From assembly GCF_003501885.1 (NCBI RefSeq), contig NZ_QWFA01000056.1:1-64000 (forward strand): DNA of 64,000 nucleotides, given 5' to 3'. The stretch comes from Streptomyces globisporus. Lineage in GTDB: Bacteria; Actinomycetota; Actinomycetes; Streptomycetales; Streptomycetaceae. A model generated the notes under the pieces. That model saw only the letters and a program-made list of their open reading frames with translations. It was not told the origin of the DNA and did no database searches. Of this stretch, positions 45,164 through 53,929 are shown piece after piece (positions within the stretch are counted from its first letter, which is position 1; each line of letters begins with the position of its first letter). The translations under genes were made by a program, and so were the position numbers.

Positions 45164-45170
45164 CCGGCGG

Positions 45171-46064
45171 GTGACCAGCGAGATCACCCTCTTCGTCAAT
45201 CCCACCGCAGGACGCGGCCGGGGTGCGCACGCCGCGCAGCCGGCCGCTTCCGCGTTGCGGGACGCCGGATTCTCCGTCCGTACGGTGCTGGGCGAGGACG
45301 CAGAGGACGCCCTGCGCCGCGCCCGCGAGGCCGTCGCGGCGGGGACCGGGGCACTCATAGCCGTGGGCGGGGACGGGCTGATGTCCCTCGCCCTCCAGGC
45401 CGTCGCCGGGACCGACACCCCGCTCGGGGTCGTCGCCGTCGGCACGGGCAACGACTTCGCCCGGGCGCTGGGTCTGCCGATCCGCGACCCGGCCGCCGCC
45501 GGACGGCTGGCCGCGCGGGCCCTCAAGGCCGGCGGCCACCGCGAGATCGACCTGGGGCGGGTCGGGGACCGCTGGTTCGGCTCCGTCCTCGCCTCCGGCT
45601 TCGACTCCCGGGTCAACGACCGGGGCAACCGGATGCGCTTCGTCGGCGGCCGGTTCAAGTACGACCTCGCGATCCTCGCCGAACTGGCCGCCTTCAAGCC
45701 GATCCCGTACAGGATCCGGCTCGACGGGGGAGAGGTCACCGAGATCGAGGCCACCCTCATCGCCGTCGGCAACGGAACCACGTACGGCGGCGGCATGCGG
45801 ATCTGCGCCGAGGCCGAGATGGACGACGGGCGCTTCGACGTGACCGTGGTCGGCGAGTGCACCCGCACCGAGCTGCTCAAGGTGTTCCCGAAGGTCTACA
45901 AGGGCACGCATCTGAGCCACCCCGCCGTGACCGTGCACCGGGTCTCCTCGATCGAGCTGGCGGCGGCCGGCGTCACGGCGTACGCGGACGGCGAACCGAT
46001 GGGCGCGCTGCCGCTCACCGCCACCTGCGTACCGGGGGCCGTGCGGGTGCTCACCGGGGGCTGA
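45171..46064 (+). CDS. Diacylglycerol/lipid kinase family protein
   Basis: A 297-aa DAGK-catalytic-domain enzyme (YegS/BmrU class) that phosphorylates a lipid or sphingoid-like acceptor with ATP. Nucleotide-site motifs are NPTAGRGRG near residue 10, AVGGDGLMSLALQAV near 65, and GVVAVGTGNDFARALGLP near 88. The C-terminal region has the acidic DGRFDVTVVGE segment. GTG 45171 lies 18 nt after tatC; a -10 box suggests its own leaderless transcript. Confidence 0.92.
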   Translation: MTSEITLFVNPTAGRGRGAHAAQPAASALRDAGFSVRTVLGEDAEDALRRAREAVAAGTGALIAVGGDGLMSLALQAVAGTDTPLGVVAVGTGNDFARALGLPIRDPAAAGRLAARALKAGGHREIDLGRVGDRWFGSVLASGFDSRVNDRGNRMRFVGGRFKYDLAILAELAAFKPIPYRIRLDGGEVTEIEATLIAVGNGTTYGGGMRICAEAEMDDGRFDVTVVGECTRTELLKVFPKVYKGTHLSHPAVTVHRVSSIELAAAGVTAYADGEPMGALPLTATCVPGAVRVLTGG

Positions 46065-46146
46065 GCGGGTGCCGGCCGGGCGGAAGCCCAAGGGGATTTA
46101 AAGATCGGGCTGACTGTCAGAGGTGACGGGTAGGCTCGTAGCCAAG

Positions 46147-48987
46147 ATGACAGAGGACCTCTCACCAGCTGAGCGATACCAGGCATCCCGCGCCCGTGCG
46201 GCCGAGATGGCGACGGCCCTCGGGCCCTTCCGGGAGATGTACGACTTCGGCCTGGACCCGTTCCAGATCGAGGCGTGCCAGGCCCTGGAGGCGGGCAAGG
46301 GGGTGCTGGTCGCGGCGCCCACCGGGTCGGGCAAGACGATCGTCGGCGAGTTCGCCGTGCACCTGGCCCTGGAGCAGGGCCGCAAATGCTTCTACACCAC
46401 GCCGATCAAGGCGCTCTCGAACCAGAAGTACGCCGACCTGGTCAAGCGGTACGGCGCGGACAAGGTCGGTCTGCTGACCGGCGACAACAGCGTCAACTCC
46501 GAGGCACCGGTGGTCGTGATGACCACCGAGGTCCTGCGGAACATGCTGTACGCGGGCTCCCAGTCGCTCTCCGGCCTCGGCTATGTGGTCATGGACGAGG
46601 TGCACTACCTCTCCGACCGCTTCCGGGGCGCGGTGTGGGAGGAAGTGATCATCCACCTCCCCGAGTCGGTGACGCTGGTCTCCCTCTCGGCGACCGTGTC
46701 CAACGCGGAGGAGTTCGGCGACTGGCTGGACACCGTGCGCGGTGACACCGAGGTCATCGTCTCCGAGCACCGCCCTGTGCCGCTGTGGCAGCACGTCATG
46801 GCCGGACGCCGGATGTACGACCTCTTCGAGGAGGGCACCGACCACGGCGGCCGGGGCGCCGGACGCCGCGAGGTCAACCCGGACCTGGTCCGGCTGGCCC
46901 GCCAGGAGAGCCAGAACACCTACAACCCGCGCGACCGCCGCCGGGGCAAGATGGTGCGCGAGGCCGACCGCGAGCGCGAGCGGCGTCAGCGCGGCCGGAT
47001 CTGGACGCCCGGCAGGCCCGAGGTCATCGACCGGCTGGACAACGAGGGGCTCCTCCCCGCGATCACGTTCATCTTCAGCCGGGCGGGCTGCGAGGCCGCC
47101 GTCCAGCAGTGTCTGTACGCCGGACTCCGGCTCAACGACGAGGACAACCGCCGGCTGGTCCGCGAGATCGTCGAGGAGCGGACCGCCTCCATCCCCGGCG
47201 AGGACCTGCACGTGCTGGGCTATTACGAGTGGCTCGAAGGCCTGGAGCGGGGCATCGCCGCCCACCACGCGGGCATGCTGCCGACGTTCAAGGAGGTCGT
47301 CGAGGAGCTCTTCGTCCGCGGCCTGGTCAAGGCCGTCTTCGCCACCGAGACCCTGGCGCTCGGCATCAACATGCCCGCGCGCTCGGTGGTGCTGGAGAAG
47401 CTCGTCAAGTGGAACGGCGAGCAGCACGCCGACATCACGCCCGGCGAGTACACCCAGCTCACCGGCCGGGCCGGACGCCGCGGCATCGACGTCGAGGGCC
47501 ACGCGGTGGTCCTGTGGCAGCGCGGCCTCGACCCGACGGCGCTGGCCGGCCTCGCGGGGACGCGTACGTATCCGCTGCGCTCCAGCTTCCGCCCCTCGTA
47601 CAACATGGCGGTCAACCTGGTGCAGCAGTTCGGGCGGCACCGGTCGCGCGAGCTGCTGGAGACCTCGTTCGCCCAGTTCCAGGCGGACAAGTCCGTCGTC
47701 GGGATCTCCCGCCAGGTGCAGCGCAACGAGGAGGGCCTGGAGGGTTACAAGGAGGGTATGACCTGCCACCTCGGGGACTTCGAGGAGTACGCGCGCCTGC
47801 GGCGCGACCTCAAGGACCGCGAGACGGAGCTGGCCAAGCAGGGCGCGGCACAGCGGCGGGCGGCGGCGGCCTCGTCCCTGGAGAAGCTGAAGCCCGGGGA
47901 TGTCATCCACGTTCCGACGGGGAAGTTCGCGGGTCTGGCCTTGGTGCTGGATCCGGGGCTGCCCGCCGGGCGGGCCAACGGGCACCGCGGTTTCGACCAC
48001 CACGACGGGCCTCGGCCGCTGGTGCTGACCGCCGAGCGGCAGGTCAAGCGGCTGGCCTCGATGGACTTCCCGGTGCCGGTGGAGGCGCTGGACCGGATGC
48101 GCGTCCCGAAGTCGTTCAACCCGCGGTCGCCGCAGTCCCGGCGTGATCTGGCCTCCGCGCTGCGGTCCAAGGCCGGGCACATCGTGCCCGACCGGCACCG
48201 CAAGGGGCGGGCGCCGGCCGCCGACGACCGCGAGATCGCCCGGCTGCGGACCGAGCTGCGCGCCCACCCGTGCCACGGGTGTGACGAGCGGGAGGACCAC
48301 GCGCGGTGGGCCGAGCGCTACCACCGGCTGCAGCGGGACACCCGGCAGCTGGAGAAGCGGATCGAGGGGCGGACGAACACGATCGCCCGGACCTTCGACC
48401 GGATCGTCGCGCTCCTCACCGAGCTGGACTACCTCCGGGGCAACGAGGTCACCGCCAACGGGCGGCGGCTGGCCCGGCTGTACGGGGAGCTGGACCTGCT
48501 CGCCAGTGAGTGTCTGCGGGAGGGCGTGTGGGAGGGGCTCAACCCTGCTGAGCTGGCCGCGTGCGTCTCGGCTCTGGTCTACGAGGCACGGCAGGCCGAT
48601 GACGCGGTCGCGCCGAAGCTGCCGTCCGGTCCTGCCAAGGTCGCCATGGGCGAGATGGTGCGGATCTGGGGGCGGCTGGACGCCCTGGAGGAGGACTTCA
48701 AGATCAACCAGACGGAGGGGGTCGGGCAGCGCGAGCCCGATCTCGGCTTCGCCTGGGCGGTCTACATGTGGGCCTCCGGCCGGACGCTGGACGAGGTGCT
48801 GCGCGAGGCGGAGATGCCGGCGGGGGACTTCGTGCGGTGGTGCAAGCAGGTGATCGATGTGCTGGGGCAGGTGGCCGCGGCGGCGCCCCGGGATGCGGGG
48901 GAGGGGGCGTCGGGCGTGGCGAAGAGTGCGCGTAAGGCGGTGGATGCGGTGTTGCGGGGGGTCGTGGCGTACAGCTCGGTGGGGTGA
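46147..48987 (+). CDS. helY: Ski2/Mtr4-like DEAD/DEAH-box RNA helicase
   Basis: A 946-aa helicase. Motif I is APTGSGKTIVGE, motif II is MDEVHYLSD (DEVH), motif III is LSATVSN and motif VI is QLTGRAGRRGID. The C-terminal third has a DSHCT-like helical domain (RIWGRLDALEEDFKINQTEG) typical of Ski2/Mtr4 proteins and mycobacterial HelY. It probably works in RNA turnover. ATG 46147 is preferred; TAGGCT at 46131-46136 puts transcription start within a few nt, so the leader is short or absent. The tail runs to a triple 50-bp repeat. Confidence 0.93.
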   Translation: MTEDLSPAERYQASRARAAEMATALGPFREMYDFGLDPFQIEACQALEAGKGVLVAAPTGSGKTIVGEFAVHLALEQGRKCFYTTPIKALSNQKYADLVKRYGADKVGLLTGDNSVNSEAPVVVMTTEVLRNMLYAGSQSLSGLGYVVMDEVHYLSDRFRGAVWEEVIIHLPESVTLVSLSATVSNAEEFGDWLDTVRGDTEVIVSEHRPVPLWQHVMAGRRMYDLFEEGTDHGGRGAGRREVNPDLVRLARQESQNTYNPRDRRRGKMVREADRERERRQRGRIWTPGRPEVIDRLDNEGLLPAITFIFSRAGCEAAVQQCLYAGLRLNDEDNRRLVREIVEERTASIPGEDLHVLGYYEWLEGLERGIAAHHAGMLPTFKEVVEELFVRGLVKAVFATETLALGINMPARSVVLEKLVKWNGEQHADITPGEYTQLTGRAGRRGIDVEGHAVVLWQRGLDPTALAGLAGTRTYPLRSSFRPSYNMAVNLVQQFGRHRSRELLETSFAQFQADKSVVGISRQVQRNEEGLEGYKEGMTCHLGDFEEYARLRRDLKDRETELAKQGAAQRRAAAASSLEKLKPGDVIHVPTGKFAGLALVLDPGLPAGRANGHRGFDHHDGPRPLVLTAERQVKRLASMDFPVPVEALDRMRVPKSFNPRSPQSRRDLASALRSKAGHIVPDRHRKGRAPAADDREIARLRTELRAHPCHGCDEREDHARWAERYHRLQRDTRQLEKRIEGRTNTIARTFDRIVALLTELDYLRGNEVTANGRRLARLYGELDLLASECLREGVWEGLNPAELAACVSALVYEARQADDAVAPKLPSGPAKVAMGEMVRIWGRLDALEEDFKINQTEGVGQREPDLGFAWAVYMWASGRTLDEVLREAEMPAGDFVRWCKQVIDVLGQVAAAAPRDAGEGASGVAKSARKAVDAVLRGVVAYSSVG

Positions 48988-49050
48988 GGAGCGGAGCGCC
49001 TGCGGCGGGCTTGTTCCCCTACCCGCCCCTTCCCGAAACCGGGGCGCCGC

Positions 49051-49184
49051 CCCGGGCCCCGCTCCTCAGACGCCGGAGGGGCTGGGAGGTGTGGCGCTGC
49101 CCCGGGCCCCGCTCCTCAGACGCCGGAGGGGCTGGGAGGGGTGGCGCTGCCCCGGGCCCCGCTCCTCAGACGCCGGAGGGGCTG
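49051..49184. repeat. Tandem array of a 50-bp GC-rich hairpin repeat, 2.7 copies
   Basis: CCCGGGCCCCGCTCCTCAGA recurs at 49051, 49101 and 49151, an exact 50-bp period, with one base difference between the first two full units. Each unit can pair GCCCCGCTCC with GGAGGGGC around AGACGCC. The CTCCTCAGACGCCGGAGGGG core resembles a hairpin I know as widely dispersed in Streptomyces genomes. It lies between the convergent helicase and SPW genes and likely ends transcription both ways. Confidence 0.85.
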
Positions 49185-49217
49185 AAGACGAGGTCCGGAG
49201 GGCTGATCGGGTCGGCC

Positions 49218-49655
49218 TTACGTGCTGCGGGTTCTCGTCGTTGCTCCTGCGCAGACCATGCCCAGCAGTACCGTCAGTCCGCCGACGATGATGTTGTTGA
49301 TCACGATTCCGGCATCCGGGCTGTTGCCCACCACCCAGGTCGACACGATGATCCATGCCCCCATCGCGCAGATCGCCCAGCTCAGGCCGTACATGCGCTC
49401 GGGCATCGCGGTGAAGCCGAGGGCCAGTACCGCGATGGCGATGCCCATCACCAGGTTGTGCGTGACCAGGGCCGGCTGGCTCGCCGTGAAGTGGAGCACC
49501 CACGGGGAGACGGCGCAGTAGAGGCCGACGAGGAACACCGGCGCGTCCACCAGCGCCACATCGCGGCCGCCCATCACGCGGTCGTACCGTGCACGCATTT
49601 CGGAGGCGTCGGGGTGGCCCGACAAGTCGCTCCTCGCGTGTGAGACGTTGCTCAT
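49218..49655 (-). CDS. SPW-repeat membrane protein
   Basis: A 145-aa protein with four transmembrane helices in two SPW-type repeats. The first repeat shows VSPWVLHF after DAPVFLVGLYCA. A hydrophilic head (residues 1-38, DASEMRARYDRVMGGR) is cytosolic. Function of the family is unknown. ATG 49655 follows AGGAGACG. It is monocistronic beside the fasciclin gene. Confidence 0.88.
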   Translation of the reverse strand: MSNVSHARSDLSGHPDASEMRARYDRVMGGRDVALVDAPVFLVGLYCAVSPWVLHFTASQPALVTHNLVMGIAIAVLALGFTAMPERMYGLSWAICAMGAWIIVSTWVVGNSPDAGIVINNIIVGGLTVLLGMVCAGATTRTRST

Positions 49656-49806
49656 GAGTTCTCGTCTCCTTCGGTCCTGCGGGCCCTGCCGCTGTGCGGA
49701 TGGGTGCGGCAGGCACCCATACCTCCATAGTGCGCTTATCTGGCGCTTATGTGTACATTTCGGGCGGAGTTTTTCCCGGGTACGACGAGGGGGGAATCGG
49801 TGGAGA

Positions 49807-50454
49807 CTACTTCGGGGGCATCAGGACCGTGTCGACGATGTAGACCGTCGCGTTGGCGGTCGGGACATTGCCGCAGACGACCTTCGAGGAGTCGTTCACG
49901 GTGTACTCCGTGCCCGAGCCGGCCGTCGTCAGCTTGCTCTTCTCCAGGGTGTCGAAGGACCCCTTCTCCAGCTGCTGCGGCGTCAGCTTCTCGCCCACCA
50001 CGTGGTAGGTGAGGACCTTGGTGAGCTCGGCCTTGTTCGCCAGCAGCGCGTCCAGGTCGGCCTTCGGGATCTTCGCGAAGGCGTCGTTGGTCGGGGCGAA
50101 CACCGTGATGTTCTCGGCGTTGTTGAGCGTGTCGACCAGGCCGGCCTGCTTCACGGCGGCCACCAGCGTCGACAGCTCCTCGTTGTTCGAGGCGGCCGTC
50201 GCGACCGGGTCCTTCGCCATGCCGTCGAACGAGCCCGCGCCTTCCTTCGGCACCGACGAACAGGCCGGACCGAACGGCTCGTTCATGGTCGCCGAGTCGT
50301 CGGCCGAGGGGCTCGCCGGCGCGGACGAGCTGGGCGTGGAGCCGGCCGCCGAGTCCTTGGAGGAGTCGTCCGACGAGCAGGCGGTCAGCGCCAGCGGCAG
50401 CACGGCTGCGGCGGACACGGCGACGGCTGCGCGGCGGAAGAGGAGCGTGTTCAT
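49807..50454 (-). CDS. Fasciclin-domain lipoprotein
   Basis: A 215-aa exported lipoprotein with lipobox LTAC, a Ser/Ala/Asp linker and one fasciclin domain (ENITVFAPTNDAFAKIP, LTYHVVGEKLTPQQL, VYIVDTVLMPP). It resembles mycobacterial MPT70/MPT83. In Mycobacterium those are the classic SigK-RskA targets. Here an ECF promoter of the same type as that of the nearby sigK gene lies upstream at 50512-50543. ATG 50454 follows AGGAGAAACG. A surface adhesion or sensing role is possible. Confidence 0.92.
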   Translation of the reverse strand: MNTLLFRRAAVAVSAAAVLPLALTACSSDDSSKDSAAGSTPSSSAPASPSADDSATMNEPFGPACSSVPKEGAGSFDGMAKDPVATAASNNEELSTLVAAVKQAGLVDTLNNAENITVFAPTNDAFAKIPKADLDALLANKAELTKVLTYHVVGEKLTPQQLEKGSFDTLEKSKLTTAGSGTEYTVNDSSKVVCGNVPTANATVYIVDTVLMPPK

Positions 50455-50511
50455 GGCGTTTCTCCTGGATCGGATGTGTCGTGCGGAGAGCGGTCTGTTC
50501 TGACACGGGGG

Positions 50512-50543
50512 GTTCGGTGCCGGGGTGGCCGGCGGATTGGTCC
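50512..50543 (-). promoter_or_regulatory. SigK-type promoter of the fasciclin gene
   Basis: On the minus strand GGACCAATCCG is followed after 16 nt by CGAAC. It is the same element as at 50583 (+) and 58923 (-), with spacing one nt longer. The predicted start gives a leader of about 50 nt. Confidence 0.65.
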
Positions 50544-50582
50544 GGGACTCTTCATTCACTCGTTCGGAGCAGATTCGGTGAT

Positions 50583-50613
50583 CGACCAATCCGTTCGGCG
50601 ACCGGCCACGAAT
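50583..50613 (+). promoter_or_regulatory. SigK-type promoter of the five-gene lipid operon
   Basis: CGACCAATCCG-N15-CGAAT, identical in both boxes and spacing to the promoter upstream of sigK. It lies 61 nt before the flavoprotein start. Confidence 0.75.
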
Positions 50614-50673
50614 GCCACGTGAGGGGCGCTGCAGCAGCGCTCCGACCAGGTGATGGGACCGGAGGGAGCCGGA

Positions 50674-51948
50674 ATGGCAGGGGAACGGCGGCGGACGGCC
50701 GTGGTGGGAGCCGGAGTGGCGGGGCTGACCGCCGCCCACGTTCTCCGCGACGCGCATGAGGTGACGCTGTACGAAGCGGACGATCGCGTGGGAGGCCATG
50801 CCCACACCCATGATCTGGCCGCTTCCGACGGCCGGGTGCACCGCGTCGACTCCGGGTTCATCGTGCACAACCGGCGGACCTACCCCCACCTGCTGCGGCT
50901 CTTCGACGAACTGGGCGTCGCCACCCAGGAGTCCGAGATGTCGATGTCCGTACGGTGCGAGGGCTGCGGTCTGGAGTACGCCGGAGCCCGGGGCCCCGCC
51001 GGGCTCTTCGCGCAGCCGCGCTCCGCCGTGCGCGGCCCCTATCTGCGGATGCTCGCCGAGGTACCGCGCTTCCACCGCGCCGCCCGGGCCCTGCTGGCGC
51101 TGCCGGAGAGCGGGGCGAGCGCGATGACGCTGGGGGAGTTCGCCCGACGCGGGCGCTTCTCGCCCTACTTCCACGCCCACTTCCTGACGCCCATGGTCTC
51201 CGCCGTCTGGTCCTGCGACCCGGTCACCGCCCTGCGCTACCCGGCCCGCTACCTCTTCCGCTTCCTCGACCACCACGGCATGCTCACCATCGGCGGCTCA
51301 CCGGTCTGGCGCACCGTCACCGGCGGGTCGCGCGCTTACGTCGACCTCGTCGTCAAGCAGCTCGCCGCCGTGCACACCGCGACCCCGGTCCGCGCCGTCA
51401 CCCGGCACGCGGACGGCGTCGACCTCACCACCGAGGACGGCACGACCACCCCGTACGACTCCGTCGTCATCGCCACCCACCCCGACCAGGCGCTGCGGAT
51501 GCTCGCCGACCCGACCGACGCCGAGCGCAGCACGCTCGGCGCGTTCCGGTACTCCCGCAACCCGACCCTGCTGCACACGGACACCACGCTGCTGCCGCGC
51601 GCCCGAGGGGCCAGGGCCTCCTGGAACTACCTGATGCCCTCGTGCGCCGCCGACGCCGACCGGGTGACCGTCAGCTACGACATGAACCGGCTCCAGCGGC
51701 TCGACGCCCCGGACTCCTTCGTCGTCACGTTGAACGGCGCCGACCGCGTCGATCCGGACACCGTCCGCGCCCGCATGGTCTACGAGCACCCCGTCTACAC
51801 CCCGGAGTCGGTCGCGGCCCAGGCCCGGCTGCACACCCTGTCCGGTCCCGTCACCGCCTACGCCGGGGCGTACCACGGCTGGGGCTTCCACGAGGACGGC
51901 TGCCGTTCGGGGGTCGAGGCCGCCGCCGCCCTGGGGGTGGGGTGGTGA
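50674..51948 (+). CDS. FAD-dependent amine-oxidase-like oxidoreductase
   Basis: A 424-aa flavoprotein. The Rossmann motif is VVGAGVAGLTAAHVL with YEADDRVGGHAHTH after it, and the C-terminal FAD segment is YAGAYHGWGFHEDGCRSG. This family (NAD(P)-binding Rossmann / amine oxidase) is regularly encoded with DUF1365 and a CFA-synthase-like methyltransferase in bacteria. In Rhodobacter such genes lie in the singlet-oxygen RpoE regulon. It is thought to act on fatty acyl chains, but no reaction is proven for this member. ATG 50674 follows GGAGGGA. First gene of an operon with GTGA overlaps throughout. Confidence 0.9.
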   Translation: MAGERRRTAVVGAGVAGLTAAHVLRDAHEVTLYEADDRVGGHAHTHDLAASDGRVHRVDSGFIVHNRRTYPHLLRLFDELGVATQESEMSMSVRCEGCGLEYAGARGPAGLFAQPRSAVRGPYLRMLAEVPRFHRAARALLALPESGASAMTLGEFARRGRFSPYFHAHFLTPMVSAVWSCDPVTALRYPARYLFRFLDHHGMLTIGGSPVWRTVTGGSRAYVDLVVKQLAAVHTATPVRAVTRHADGVDLTTEDGTTTPYDSVVIATHPDQALRMLADPTDAERSTLGAFRYSRNPTLLHTDTTLLPRARGARASWNYLMPSCAADADRVTVSYDMNRLQRLDAPDSFVVTLNGADRVDPDTVRARMVYEHPVYTPESVAAQARLHTLSGPVTAYAGAYHGWGFHEDGCRSGVEAAAALGVGW

Positions 51949-52667
51949 GCGCCCTCTACCCGTGCACGATCACGCACGTACGGAACCGGCCGACGAAATA
52001 CGCGTTCCGGCACCGGACCTACCTGTGGCTGATCGACCCCGACCGGCCGCCCGAGCTGCCGCGCGCCCTGCGGCCGCTGGCCCGGTTCGATGCCCGCGAC
52101 CACTTCGGCGGCACCGCCCCCACCATCCGGGCCGGTCTCGAGCGCTTCTTGCGAGCCCGGGGCGTGGAGCTGGGCGACGGCACCGTCACCATGCTCACCC
52201 AGGCCCGGGTGTTCGGGTACGTCTTCAACCCGATCACCGTCTACTGGTGCCACCGCGCCGACGGCAGTCCCCTCTGCGTCGTCGCCGAGGTGCACAACAC
52301 GTACGGCGGACGCCACGGCTACCTTCTGCGCCCCGACGGGAGGGACCGAGCCGTGACCGGCAAGGCGTTCTACGTCTCGCCGTTCTTCCCCGTGGACGGC
52401 GGGTACCGGATGCGGCTGCCCGAGCCCGGGTCCCGGCTCGACCTGAGCGTCCACCTGGAGCGTGAAGGGGCGCGCCCGTTCACCGCGACCGTGCGGGGCA
52501 CCCGCCGCCCGGCCACCCCCCGGGAGCTGGTGCGCCTCGCCCTGCGCCACCCCCTCTCCACCGTCCTCGTCTCCGCCGCGATCCGCCTGCACGGCATCCG
52601 GCTCTATCTGCGCGGGCTCCCCGTGCGACCCCGTCCCCCGCACCGCACACAGGAAGGCATGCAGTGA
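51945..52667 (+). CDS. DUF1365 domain protein
   Basis: A 240-aa protein opening SALYPCTITHVRNRPTKYAF, the DUF1365 signature, with VFGYVFNPITVYWC and AEVHNTYGGRHGYLL. Function unknown; it is almost always found between a flavoprotein and a CFA-like methyltransferase and is presumed to help modify membrane acyl chains. GTG 51945 overlaps the preceding stop by 4 nt (GTGA), and its own stop overlaps the next gene the same way. Confidence 0.92.
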   Translation: MSALYPCTITHVRNRPTKYAFRHRTYLWLIDPDRPPELPRALRPLARFDARDHFGGTAPTIRAGLERFLRARGVELGDGTVTMLTQARVFGYVFNPITVYWCHRADGSPLCVVAEVHNTYGGRHGYLLRPDGRDRAVTGKAFYVSPFFPVDGGYRMRLPEPGSRLDLSVHLEREGARPFTATVRGTRRPATPRELVRLALRHPLSTVLVSAAIRLHGIRLYLRGLPVRPRPPHRTQEGMQ

Positions 52668-53929
52668 CCGCTCCCACCTCGGCGCTGCCGGCAGAGCACA
52701 CCCCCGGGACCGACCCGGAACGCTGGCCCGACATCGTCACCCTGCCCCGGGTCTCCCGCGCCCGGACCGCCGTCGCCGAACGCATCGTCCGCCGCGCGCT
52801 CGGCAGGCTCCCCCTGCGCGCTCGGCTCGCGGGCCAGGGCGACATCGGCCTCGGCGGGCCCCTCATGGACATCCGCGACCCCGACGCCTTCTTCCGGCGG
52901 ATCGGCGCGAGCGGACTCATCGGCTTCGGCGAGTCCTACATGGCCGGCGAGTGGGACGCGCCCGACCTCGTCGCCGTGCTGACCGTCCTCGCCGAGAACG
53001 CCGCCGACCTCGTCCCCCGCTCCCTGCAACGCCTGCGCGGCATCTGGCATCTGCGCAGGCCCGCCGCGCAGATGAACACCCCCGAGGGCTCCCGGGACAA
53101 CATCAGCCACCACTACGACCTGTCCAACGAGCTGTTCGCCCTCTTCCTCGACGAGACGCTCTCCTACTCCTCCGCCGTCTTCCGCGGCTTCCCCGCCGAG
53201 CCCGACCTGTTGCCCGTCGCCCAGCACCGCAAGATCGACCGGCTGCTCGACGCCGCCGGTGTCACCGAGGGCACCCGGCTGCTGGAGATCGGCACCGGCT
53301 GGGGCGAACTGGCCATCCGCGCGGCCGCCCGCGGCGCCCGGGTCACCACCGTCACCCTCTCCGCCGAACAGCGCGAACTGGCCCGGGCCCGCATCCGCGA
53401 AGCCGGGTTCGAGGACCGCGTCGAGGTGCGGCTGAGCGACTACCGCCATGTCACCGGCGACTACGACGCGATCGTCAGTGTCGAGATGATCGAGGCGGTC
53501 GGCGAGGAGTTCTGGCCGGTCTACTTCCAGACCCTGGATCGGCTGCTCGCCCCCGGCGGCCGGGTCGCCCTCCAGGCCATCACCATGCCCGACGACCGAC
53601 TGCGCGTCAGTCGCTCCACCTACACCTGGATCAGCAAGTACATCTTCCCCGGCGGACTGCTGCCCTCCACCGAGGCCGTCGAGCGGGTCACCACCGAGTA
53701 CACCCGGCTGCGCACCACCCAGCGCATCCGGTTCGGCGCGCACTACGCCGAGACGCTTCGGCTGTGGCGCGAGCGGTTCACCGAGCGGGCGGCCGAGGTC
53801 GACGCCCTCGGCTTCGACGCCGTCTTCCGCCGGATGTGGACCTTCTACCTCGCCTACTCCGAAGCGGGCTTCCGCTCCGGCTACCTCGATGTACAGCAAC
53901 TGCTTCTGACCCGCGAGGAGACCGCGTGA
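52664..53929 (+). CDS. Cyclopropane-fatty-acyl-phospholipid synthase-like methyltransferase (first)
   Basis: A 421-aa AdoMet-dependent enzyme acting on unsaturated acyl chains of phospholipids. The AdoMet motif is LLEIGTGWGELAIRAA, the lipid-site segment ISHHYDLSNELFALFLDETL, and VSVEMIEAVGEEFWPVYF carries the conserved Glu. It could form cyclopropane, methyl-branched or furan precursors; the exact chemistry cannot be told. GTG 52664 overlaps the DUF1365 stop. It differs from the next gene by motif GTGWGE instead of GCGWGS. Confidence 0.92.
   Translation: MTAPTSALPAEHTPGTDPERWPDIVTLPRVSRARTAVAERIVRRALGRLPLRARLAGQGDIGLGGPLMDIRDPDAFFRRIGASGLIGFGESYMAGEWDAPDLVAVLTVLAENAADLVPRSLQRLRGIWHLRRPAAQMNTPEGSRDNISHHYDLSNELFALFLDETLSYSSAVFRGFPAEPDLLPVAQHRKIDRLLDAAGVTEGTRLLEIGTGWGELAIRAAARGARVTTVTLSAEQRELARARIREAGFEDRVEVRLSDYRHVTGDYDAIVSVEMIEAVGEEFWPVYFQTLDRLLAPGGRVALQAITMPDDRLRVSRSTYTWISKYIFPGGLLPSTEAVERVTTEYTRLRTTQRIRFGAHYAETLRLWRERFTERAAEVDALGFDAVFRRMWTFYLAYSEAGFRSGYLDVQQLLLTREETA

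Noticed and set aside
46162-48324. A 720-codon open frame antisense to the helicase
   Set aside because: The plus-strand gene has all helicase motifs; the antisense product has none.
49051-49184. CRISPR-like regular repeat spacing
   Set aside because: The whole 50-bp unit is repeated, so there are no unique spacers, and there are no cas genes.
48857-49291. An open frame covering the 50-bp tandem repeats
   Set aside because: Repetitive Gly/Arg/Pro product created by the repeat; no ribosome binding site or family.
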